This document shows positions 34,185 through 41,148 of a DNA stretch of 47,934 nucleotides, piece by piece. This DNA comes from Paenibacillus sinensis (lineage in GTDB: Bacteria > Bacillota > Bacilli > Paenibacillales > Paenibacillaceae). The translations under genes were made by a program, and so were the position numbers. Position 1 is the stretch's first letter. The number at the start of each line of letters is the position of its first letter. Below the pieces are notes generated by a model. That model saw only the letters and a list, made by a program, of their open reading frames with translations. It did no database searches and was not told where the DNA came from. The stretch covers positions 113,803 through 161,736 of the forward strand of contig NZ_JAHCMB010000191.1 in assembly GCF_019904155.1 (NCBI RefSeq). Reading direction: 5' to 3'.

Positions 34185-35150
34185 CTAGTCCTCTCCAAAA
34201 GAGGCGTACCGCTCTTCCCTGCTTCCGGCTATATCCTCCTTCGGGATGAACCGGAGGGCGGCGGAGTTCACGCTGTAATGAAGCTTCTCCGGCTCCGGAC
34301 CATTGAACAACAGCCTGCCGAGATAAGCCCCGCTCAATCTGCTCCGCAGCAAGGTCACCGGCTTCCCCTCGCTTCGCCCCCCTTCTCTTGTAATGAATCC
34401 CTCTTCCAGCGGCTTCGCGAAAGCGGGCCAGCCTGACGGTGAAGGGAACTGATCCTTCGAGCTGAACAGCGGCGTCCCGTCCACCACATCCACATAGATA
34501 CCCTCCCTCTTATTATCCCAGTACTCATTCTGATAAGGAGGCTCCTGCTCCATCAGTTGGATAACCTTGTACTGCCGCTCGGTTAATCGAGAACGCAACA
34601 GTTGCCGCTCCCGCTCTCCGTTCCAATGCTTTCGGACATAATCATTCCGTCCTGACCCCTGATAATACTGCTTATATTTGAAGGGATGCGTCTTGTAATA
34701 GGCCTGATGCTCATCTTCCGCCGGATAAAAGCGGCCCGCGGGCAAAATCTCCGTGACAATTTTCCCCTTAAACCTCCTGCTGGCCTGCTGCTCCCGTTTC
34801 GACGCCTCTGCAACTCTCCTCTGCCCTTCATTGTGAACGAAAATCGCCGTTTTGTAAGATGAGCCCCTGTCCAGAAACTGCCCGCCCGCATCCGTCGGGT
34901 CGATCTGCCGCCAATAGAGATCCAGCAGACGCTCGTAAGGAAACACTTCCGGATCAAAGGTAATCTGAACCGCTTCATAATGGCCGGTCGTCTCGGTTCC
35001 GACGCTATCATATGTAGGGTTCTCCGTATGTCCGCCCGTATAGCCCGAAACTATCGAAGCGATGCCTGGCAATTCGTCAAACGGCTTGACCATGCACCAG
35101 AAGCAGCCGCCCGCGAAAGTTGCCAGCTCCAGGCTGTGATGATTCTCCAT
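34185..35150 (-). CDS. MsrA-MsrB fusion with degenerate MsrB domain
   Basis: A 321-residue fusion. The MsrA half (about 7-160) is intact: GGC16FWC, GYTGGHTENPTY, GHYEAVQITFDP, and PAEDEHQAYYKTHP. It reduces methionine-S-sulfoxide. The MsrB half (about 175-321) keeps the outline (YQNEYWDNKREGIYVDVVDGTPLFSS, SGWPAF, NSAALRFIPKED) but is missing the residues that make it work. The catalytic Cys of the usual YC.NSA motif is Ser293 (codon AGC), the conserved DSHLGHVF is GAYLGRLLF, and the CGWP Cys is Ser. R-sulfoxide reductase activity is therefore unlikely. The ATG follows GGGAGGGAG. Confidence 0.9.
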   Translation of the reverse strand: MENHHSLELATFAGGCFWCMVKPFDELPGIASIVSGYTGGHTENPTYDSVGTETTGHYEAVQITFDPEVFPYERLLDLYWRQIDPTDAGGQFLDRGSSYKTAIFVHNEGQRRVAEASKREQQASRRFKGKIVTEILPAGRFYPAEDEHQAYYKTHPFKYKQYYQGSGRNDYVRKHWNGERERQLLRSRLTERQYKVIQLMEQEPPYQNEYWDNKREGIYVDVVDGTPLFSSKDQFPSPSGWPAFAKPLEEGFITREGGRSEGKPVTLLRSRLSGAYLGRLLFNGPEPEKLHYSVNSAALRFIPKEDIAGSREERYASFGED

Positions 35151-35407
35151 TTCTACTCCCTCCCTTCTGATTCATACTTCATATTTAACCGAAACTCTGA
35201 TTGTCATCCCTATTTCGCTAATATGTAAATTCTGTGTAAAATGACTCATTTTCAGACGAAATGATACGAAAATCCTATTAAATAGTTCATTCGGCTCATA
35301 AGATTGCCGATAAAGTGATAGATATAAACTTTACTTAGAAGGGAGGAAAAGAGGGTTCACTGTCACCTTTTTAAGACAGAAATCAAAAACTGGTGGGGTG
35401 TATACAA

Positions 35408-38290
35408 TTGAGAAAAAGAAGTAGCGCAATGAAGAGGAGCATGATGCTGGTCTTGACCTTGTGCCTGGTTCTGGCCTCGTTCGGCCAGGCATTTGCCGCC
35501 GACACATCGAAGCCTGCTGTAGGCGCAGCCGACACAGTCGGGCATTGGGCGGCAGACATACTGGAGCAGTGGAAGTCGCAGGGACTGATCTCCGGATACC
35601 AGGATGGTTCGCTCAAGCCGGATAACCAGATCACCCGCGCAGAATTTACAGCTCTCGTTAACCATTCGTTCGGATTTAATGAAATCGCCTCCATCTCATT
35701 CAAGGATGTTAAGAACGGCGCCTGGTACTATAACGAAATTTCCAAAGCATCCGCTGCGGCCTACATAAAAGGATATAGCGACCAGACCTTCAAACCGAAC
35801 AAATCCATTACCCGTGAAGAGCTGGCTGTAATCGTAGCCTCTCTTCTGAAGCTGAACGCTTCGGCTTCAAATACGGGCTTCACAGACCTTGTTGCCAGCC
35901 ATGCCTGGAGCAAGGATTCCATCGCAGCAGTCGCTGAGGCCGGCCTCATGCAGGGCTCTGGCGGTAAATTCAGACCGCAAGACACCGCTACACGCGCCGA
36001 AGCTGTCGTCGTCCTCGACCGGGCGCTGAAGCTTCGCGCTAGCAGCCAGACTGTCGTGTATGACAAGGCGGGCACTTACGGTCCGGAGAACGGAACCGTT
36101 ACTGTTAACGGCTCCGTGTATCTGAATGCTCCGGATATCACCCTTCGCAACACCGTCATCAACGGTAATCTGATTATCGGCGAGGATGTCGGCAAAGGTG
36201 ATATCACGCTGAAGAATGTCACCGTTAAGGGTACAACCGTCATTAACGGCGGCGGCAAGAACAGTATTCATGTCGATGATTCCGTTCTCGTTACTGTTAT
36301 AGTGAACAAGAAAGACGGAAGCATCCGCATCGTTACCGAAGGATCGACCTCGGTACAGCAGACTACGCTTCAATCCGGAGCCCTTCTGCAGGAATCGGGC
36401 AGCGGCAGCGGCTTCGGCAATGTCAGCCTCTCCGATCTGATTCCGGTAGGCGCTCAAGTTGAATTGGCGGGGAATTTCAACACGGTAGATATCTTTGCAA
36501 CATCTATCCGCGTCAGCCTCACCTCCGGCTCCGTGCAGAATCTGCAGGTTGCTCCTACCGCCGGCAATACGACCATTGATCTGGCTGCCGGAACCAGCGT
36601 CCAGACTCTGGTCCTGAACGCAATCGCTCATATTACCGGCCAGGGAACCATCGGAACGGCATATGTCAACACGTCGGGCTCGACGATCGCACAGACGCCT
36701 GGCCAAGTCATTACGGCTCCAAATGTAACCGTATCGGTTGGCGTTCCAGTTGGCGGCACCGGTGGCTCCGGCGGTTCGGTCACCGATACCGTCTACGGCT
36801 TTGAAGGCACCATCACCGATGTGGACAACCAGCCTGTTGCGGATATGACAATCAACTTCCGCAGAGGCCTCGGAACTACTTCAGGCGAAATCGCCGCAAC
36901 CGTGGTTACGGATGTGTACGGTCATTACTTTGCCAATCTCGCGCCCGGCATCTACACTGGCGAGCTGGTCAAAGCAGGCTTCATTACAACTTATGTAGTC
37001 GGCGTATCCTTAAGCGACTACAAGAACTACGGACAGGATGCCACGGCAATCCGCATTCCAAAAGCTGATGAAATCCGGATCGTGCTGACCTGGAACGAGA
37101 ACCCGAACGATGAGGACTCCCATTTGTTCGGACCTACTCCGGATGGACAGACGTTCCATACGTGGTACGGCAAGAAGCAATACGGCTATCAGGACGAGCT
37201 ATACGCCGATCTGGATCATGATGACGTGGACTCCTATGGTCCCGAGACCACTACGATCCGCAAGCAGATTAACGGCACTTATCAGTTCTACGTCCATAAC
37301 TACAGTGGCAACGGACCGGATAACGCTTATACTCTCACCGCTTCCGGTGCGAAGGTTGAGGTCTACAGCGGGGCCAGCGCGACTCCGGTCAAGACCTACA
37401 ACATCCCGGCTGGAACCAGTCCGGAGCTGTACTGGCATGTATTCGATCTGACCATCTCGGCGGGCAACCTGTCTTTCAACGACACCAACGTACTGGCTGA
37501 TTCACTGCCTACCGTTAGCAATCCGGCTGTCCTGGAACCCATCGATCCGGATGCCGTTCATGTAGTGAACAAGTCCGAAGCGAATGACACCGTTACCGTC
37601 AGCGGCCTTGCTCCGGGAGAACATGTGGTTCTGAGCAACGAGAATATCAGCAATTTGCATTCTTCTACAGCAACTGCAGAATCCGATATCGTAACATTCA
37701 CAAATCTCAATCTCAAGAGCTCAGGCGGTTCCCTCACTCTTTACCGGGAAGATGCCTTCGGCCAGTATAGCTCACGCATTACTGTCGATTACATCAGCGA
37801 ATCGGCTTACAATGAGCTGGTGACTGTCGCCAATACAGTCTACACCGACTTTACGGTATCAGCTACCCAAGCCGTCTACCAGAACGTCTATCTGAACACT
37901 CCTGGAGTCCAGGTGCCGGCAGATATTACACTTAACGTTCTGAGCGTTCAGCCGATCGGAACGGTCAGCTCCGATGTGTATCTCGAATACACAGACGGTG
38001 CTGTGAAGCTCCAGCATTTCAATGGTACAAGCAGTCCTGTGCAGTACAAGGTTTCCCTTGAGCTGAAACGCGGCTCTTCCATTGTAACCAAGTACATTAT
38101 CCTGACCGTTCCGGATGTACGCACAGCACTTCAAGGCAGCATTGCCGCGGCTGGTACCATTAACAACACTGTGGTCGCCGCCCGCGTGACGGAAGCAAAA
38201 GCCGTGCTTAACGATCAGCAGGCTACAACCGAGGCTTACATCAATGCCCTCTATCTGCTGAACGAAGCCATTTGGGATGCTACTCACTAA
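35408..38290 (+). CDS. SLH-domain surface protein with beta-helix-like, CarboxypepD_reg-like and YfaP-like regions
   Basis: A 960-residue secreted protein. A signal peptide ends GQAFAA; three SLH domains follow at about 40-90, 95-145 and 160-207 (motifs ITRAEF, ITREEL, ATRAEA), anchoring it to pyruvylated wall polymer. Residues ~220-460 are rich in short beta repeats (DITLRNTVINGNLIIGED), probably a right-handed beta helix. A carboxypeptidase regulatory-like domain (about 462-540) and a YfaP-like domain (about 550-700, with IVLTWNENPNDEDSHLFGP) follow, then an Ig-like C-terminus. The TTG start at 35408 follows GGGGTG; ATG 35429 is an alternative. Substrate and function are unknown. Confidence 0.88.
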   Translation: MRKRSSAMKRSMMLVLTLCLVLASFGQAFAADTSKPAVGAADTVGHWAADILEQWKSQGLISGYQDGSLKPDNQITRAEFTALVNHSFGFNEIASISFKDVKNGAWYYNEISKASAAAYIKGYSDQTFKPNKSITREELAVIVASLLKLNASASNTGFTDLVASHAWSKDSIAAVAEAGLMQGSGGKFRPQDTATRAEAVVVLDRALKLRASSQTVVYDKAGTYGPENGTVTVNGSVYLNAPDITLRNTVINGNLIIGEDVGKGDITLKNVTVKGTTVINGGGKNSIHVDDSVLVTVIVNKKDGSIRIVTEGSTSVQQTTLQSGALLQESGSGSGFGNVSLSDLIPVGAQVELAGNFNTVDIFATSIRVSLTSGSVQNLQVAPTAGNTTIDLAAGTSVQTLVLNAIAHITGQGTIGTAYVNTSGSTIAQTPGQVITAPNVTVSVGVPVGGTGGSGGSVTDTVYGFEGTITDVDNQPVADMTINFRRGLGTTSGEIAATVVTDVYGHYFANLAPGIYTGELVKAGFITTYVVGVSLSDYKNYGQDATAIRIPKADEIRIVLTWNENPNDEDSHLFGPTPDGQTFHTWYGKKQYGYQDELYADLDHDDVDSYGPETTTIRKQINGTYQFYVHNYSGNGPDNAYTLTASGAKVEVYSGASATPVKTYNIPAGTSPELYWHVFDLTISAGNLSFNDTNVLADSLPTVSNPAVLEPIDPDAVHVVNKSEANDTVTVSGLAPGEHVVLSNENISNLHSSTATAESDIVTFTNLNLKSSGGSLTLYREDAFGQYSSRITVDYISESAYNELVTVANTVYTDFTVSATQAVYQNVYLNTPGVQVPADITLNVLSVQPIGTVSSDVYLEYTDGAVKLQHFNGTSSPVQYKVSLELKRGSSIVTKYIILTVPDVRTALQGSIAAAGTINNTVVAARVTEAKAVLNDQQATTEAYINALYLLNEAIWDATH

Positions 38291-38313
38291 CAGCAATTGA
38301 ATGAGCTTCAAAT

Positions 38314-38356
38314 AAAGGGACCGCTTAGGAGTTAATCCTTAAGCGGTCCCTTTTTT
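38314..38356. terminator. Bidirectional terminator between the SLH protein and LytTR genes
   Basis: AAAGGGACCGCTTA-GGA pairs with TCC-TTAAGCGGTCCCTTT, followed by TTTTTT on the plus strand and TTTATTT on the minus strand. It separates the converging genes ending at 38290 and 38359. Confidence 0.88.
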
Positions 38357-38358
38357 AT

Positions 38359-38739
38359 CTAATCCAATATGGTTTCAATCCGGGGAATATCGGCAGGAAG
38401 CTCCTCCATAATCGCCTTATACCTTCCATCGGACATCATGCAGTATTTGGTCCGGTTTGTTACCGGATATTCAAAATATGCGAACTTCAGCGTAGTGTTA
38501 ATGCATTTAATCTGCGCCAGGTTGGCCAGCACTCCTCTGTCCAGACGGACAAACTGAAAGCCCCCCTGCGCAAATGCGCTTTCCCAGAACCGCAGCGGCC
38601 CTACGGTGTAGTATTTGCCTCCCCTGGTGTGGACCTCCACGAGAGCTTTCATATTGGTCTGCAAAAACAAAATGTCATTGACTGACACCGGCTGGATTCC
38701 CGCCCCATTCTCATCCTCCGTGACCGTCAGGCTAAGCAT
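38359..38739 (-). CDS. Single-domain LytTR transcriptional regulator (no receiver)
   Basis: A 126-residue protein made of just one LytTR DNA-binding domain: VNDILFLQTNMKALVEVHTRGGKYYTVG, then FQFVRLDRGVLANLAQI, where the family usually has F.R.H.S..VNL.I. It has no receiver domain, so it cannot be controlled by phosphorylation in the AgrA way. The ATG follows GGAGAG. It lies downstream of the Agr-like operon, separated by a terminator and a 174-bp promoter region holding TTTGTCGAA (38810-38818), a half-site related to repeats near 45.4 kb. It may be the output regulator of this locus. Confidence 0.8.
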   Translation of the reverse strand: MLSLTVTEDENGAGIQPVSVNDILFLQTNMKALVEVHTRGGKYYTVGPLRFWESAFAQGGFQFVRLDRGVLANLAQIKCINTTLKFAYFEYPVTNRTKYCMMSDGRYKAIMEELPADIPRIETILD

Positions 38740-38881
38740 CTGATCTCTCCGTTCCCCTATAGACAGTAAAATAGCTTGTTCTTTAGTGTAAACTACACCT
38801 TTTAAGTAATTTGTCGAAATAGATCGGAAATTTCAGTGCTATCCTAGGTTCGATTTTTCTTGACAAATTTGCCCAAATATA

Positions 38882-38914
38882 ATAACCCTCATCTCACATG
38901 GAGAAGAGGGTTAT
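38882..38914 (-). terminator. Terminator of the Agr-like operon
   Basis: ATAACCCTC-TCTC pairs with GAGA-GAGGGTTAT; on the minus strand it is followed by TATTATATTTG. The stem begins at the stop codon of the tandem LytTR gene, so the Agr-like operon ends here. Confidence 0.75.
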
Positions 38915-39645
38915 CATGGAAGGATGCATTTTAAGTATTTGGCCTTGCTGCGCGCGATCCCCGTCTTATGGGTACTGTCTTTGAAGAATACAGTATCGCC
39001 GTATATTTTCTCCTCAATACGTTCGATCAAGTCCAGGTTAACCAGACTTCCGTTATACGCCGGGAATAAATGGGGCATCGCTTCCCTGCAGCTCTGGAAG
39101 GTCAATCCGGCTGAATAAACGCCGTCCTTCGTGAAATACCGGGGAACATGATAATTCCGCTTGGGCTCCCAGGTATCCACATAGAAGACTTCGCTGGCGC
39201 GGATAAATTGTCCTTCCTCCAGTTTGCCGAATTCGTCGATCCGATTCACAAAAATATCCCGGTCGTCCTCCTCGGCTTCCCTGGCTTTTGCCGCAAGGTC
39301 CTCCCACATGCCAATACTTTTGAGGTTGACTCCGGTATACAACGAGGAGCCCTGAAAATACAGGCGCCCCCCATATGTCCCGGTTTCCAGCCTTTCGCCT
39401 TTTCGCAGGTTGACCAGATTCCAAGTATCCAGAGAGAGGAAAGCCGAAAAAGCAATACTGCATTCCTCCAGCGTGGTCAGCACCGTGAAGGTACCGGTTC
39501 TCGTGTGGAAAATCGGAACACTGTAATTTTTTTTCGGCTTCCACATTTCGATGCTCATGATGTCGTCTTCCTTAAAGTAAAACTGCGAAGCACCGTCGGC
39601 AGGTTGAGATACCTGTACCCCGACAATTTTGCGTGATTCTTTCAT
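38914..39645 (-). CDS. Protein with two tandem LytTR-like domains
   Basis: A 243-residue protein containing two similar copies of about 80 residues (28-110 and 151-235). Shared landmarks are W-x-PK(K/R)NY-x-VP, a (T/D)GxFxx turn, LVNL near the middle, (Y)GxxxxF and an x-TG-x-xx-SK end. The second copy reads as a LytTR domain (NGSLVNLDLIERIE, FFKDSTHKTGIARSK). An acidic 40-residue linker joins them. LytTR sites are paired direct repeats, so a tandem protein could bind as a monomer. There is no receiver domain. It follows the AgrD-like peptide by four bases and lacks a strong ribosome site, so it is probably translationally coupled. Which copy still binds DNA is unknown. Confidence 0.7.
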   Translation of the reverse strand: MKESRKIVGVQVSQPADGASQFYFKEDDIMSIEMWKPKKNYSVPIFHTRTGTFTVLTTLEECSIAFSAFLSLDTWNLVNLRKGERLETGTYGGRLYFQGSSLYTGVNLKSIGMWEDLAAKAREAEEDDRDIFVNRIDEFGKLEEGQFIRASEVFYVDTWEPKRNYHVPRYFTKDGVYSAGLTFQSCREAMPHLFPAYNGSLVNLDLIERIEEKIYGDTVFFKDSTHKTGIARSKAKYLKCILP

Positions 39646-39649
39646 GCTG

Positions 39650-39775
39650 CTATTCGCCTTTTTTCAATTCGCTTGGAACTGGCATCGAACCGATAATCGT
39701 CTTACGGCTTCTGGCAGAATTTGTCGCGGATTTTACGATTTTCTCAGCCATCTTACGTGCGATTGCTTTTTTCAT
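39650..39775 (-). CDS. AgrD-like autoinducer propeptide without cysteine
   Basis: A 41-residue peptide gene overlapping the agrB stop (ATGA), with AAGGAGGTGATC, a perfect anti-16S match, upstream of the ATG. It has the AgrD layout: an amphipathic basic leader (MKKAIARKMAEKIVKSA), a central segment SRKTIIGS, and a C-terminal P-V-P-S-E-L tail like the conserved PxxPxEL recruitment tail. It contains no Cys, so the usual thiolactone cannot form; Ser23 (or Thr26, Ser30) would have to give a lactone, or the product would be linear. Some AgrD peptides, including ones from Paenibacillus and one staphylococcal species, do use Ser. Confidence 0.8.
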   Translation of the reverse strand: MKKAIARKMAEKIVKSATNSARSRKTIIGSMPVPSELKKGE

Positions 39776-40302
39776 GCTTGATCACCTCCTTTCCTGGGGT
39801 ATATCGGGAGCAGCAGCAGACATTGAAAGATAAAGGCAGACGCCACAACGGAGGATTGTATGAATAGATTGCTCAAGGCGATCGCCGCCGATATCCACTT
39901 GGACCAGGAATCAAATTCAACTAGATTAATGTCTTCATAGTTATTAGGTGCAAAGAGAAGCACGAGGAATACTGACAGAAGCGTTAGGACGATTACTTGT
40001 CCTTGATTCATTCGTATTAGAGGAATAATTGCAGCTCCCAGCCCTGTGACAAGGGTGCATATGGTTATGGGGAGGTGAAAGCCGCCCGAGAACTTACGTA
40101 AAGCCATAAAAGCGGCAAGAGCCAGAAGCGAATGAAGAACATCACTGATCAGAGCCCCGAGCAGAACCGTTAGCAGGATTCCAGTATATAGATTGAGCTT
40201 GAGACCAATTCCATAGGCTAATACTTCAAGAGAACCGGGTCCATCAGGATCTAGCTTCTTTATCTTTACGGCGATAAGCCTCGATAGCTCTTCTAATATC
40301 AT
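39772..40302 (-). CDS. agrB: AgrB-type propeptide-processing membrane protease
   Basis: A 176-residue membrane protein of the accessory gene regulator B family. It has about five or six membrane helices and the catalytic region RKFSGGFH76LPITIC82, where His and Cys form the cysteine-protease site that cleaves and cyclises AgrD. The start at 40302 is chosen because GGAG lies eight bases upstream; a GTG at 40311 is also in frame. It overlaps the upstream membrane gene by 59 bases and the propeptide gene by four. An active AgrB next to a Cys-less propeptide implies a non-thiolactone product. Confidence 0.9.
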   Translation of the reverse strand: MILEELSRLIAVKIKKLDPDGPGSLEVLAYGIGLKLNLYTGILLTVLLGALISDVLHSLLALAAFMALRKFSGGFHLPITICTLVTGLGAAIIPLIRMNQGQVIVLTLLSVFLVLLFAPNNYEDINLVEFDSWSKWISAAIALSNLFIQSSVVASAFIFQCLLLLPIYPRKGGDQA

Positions 40303-40960
40303 CCCGATCACTCCATCTCGAAAAGTAAAAGGACAAGCCGAGTGTCACAGCTTCAACCGCCAATAGGGCGATCGTATTGGATTTGTATAGAAGTAAAATA
40401 GTGATGGAAATGGTGGAGAGTGAAGCGATGCTGCCGATTACAATTAACAGGTTCCGGTTCGTGAAGTAATCTTCCTTCACCAGAAAATCATGGGGAGGAA
40501 CAATAATGAATGAAAAACCGAGACTGTATCGCTCAAACAGCCAGCAGATCGCGTAGACCAGAAGGATGGAGGTAATCTGTAGCAGATATACGTAGAAACC
40601 GCCGGTAGCCGTCAAGACCTCGGCATCAATCAGATGGGTCCATGTATAGAAATAATAGACGACAACCTGAAGCAGCGCATAGGCACATATTCCTGTCCCC
40701 GCTATAAAGGACGCCAGGTGAAACTTGATCTTTAAACCTGTTCTAAGGAACAAAATAAACAACAAGTACTGTAAGGGCAGATCGTAACTGGGTTGTTTCA
40801 GGATAATCCTCATGACATATGAGACAACAGCGATAAACGCCGTGAAAATAAGGATTTTAGCCATATATTCTCTAACCGGAAGCATGTACAGCTTGAGAAT
40901 GAGGAATAACGCCGCGAAGGCATCAAAAACACCGAGAACAACAAATATGAGATCTCGCAA
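40244..40960 (-). CDS. AgrC-like polytopic membrane protein without kinase domain
   Basis: A 238-residue protein with about six to seven transmembrane segments (approximately 4-24, 33-54, 58-74, 80-106, 119-141, 168-190 and 192-212) and a short basic cytoplasmic tail (SRWSDRDDIRRAIEAYRRKDKEARS). In size and position it looks like the sensor half of AgrC, but no HATPase or histidine box follows; the reading frame ends and agrB begins. It is the first gene of the operon, with a TTG start after GGTGAT. It may bind the mature peptide and control a LytTR protein directly, or it may have an unrelated role. I do not recognise closer relatives. Confidence 0.7.
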   Translation of the reverse strand: MRDLIFVVLGVFDAFAALFLILKLYMLPVREYMAKILIFTAFIAVVSYVMRIILKQPSYDLPLQYLLFILFLRTGLKIKFHLASFIAGTGICAYALLQVVVYYFYTWTHLIDAEVLTATGGFYVYLLQITSILLVYAICWLFERYSLGFSFIIVPPHDFLVKEDYFTNRNLLIVIGSIASLSTISITILLLYKSNTIALLAVEAVTLGLSFYFSRWSDRDDIRRAIEAYRRKDKEARS

Positions 40961-41078
40961 CCTGGTATCACCGCCCTCCGACTAATCATCGACAATATCC
41001 TCCCTTATTTTAACATCATTAAAATGAAAACGCTGTCGAATTTTGACAATTGGTCTTCTATTTTAGAAGATTTTCAGA

Positions 41079-41126
41079 TCGAAAGGGCCTATTGCAAGTT
41101 CAACGAACTCGCAATAGGCCCTTTTT
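41079..41126. terminator. Hairpin between the DUF2252-SLH gene and the Agr-like operon
   Basis: A perfect 14-bp stem (AAAGGGCCTATTGC with GCAATAGGCCCTTT) across a 15-base loop. It lies just past the stop of the minus-strand DUF2252-SLH gene and upstream of the Agr-like operon promoter. TTTTT follows on the plus strand only; on the minus strand the tract is CTTTCG, so it is a moderate terminator there. Confidence 0.65.
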
Positions 41127-41148
41127 CATAGAATACAATGCTATCGAC

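Noticed and set aside
35295..35325. GCCGATAA resembling a sigma-D -10 element upstream of the SLH gene
   Set aside because: No TAAA-type -35 element lies 14-16 bases upstream, so the sigma-D reading is not supported.
40988..40998. ATCGACAATAT near the Agr-like operon start as another copy of the TTCGACAATGA repeat
   Set aside because: It lies in the opposite orientation within the leader, matches only partly, and has no partner at 20 bp.
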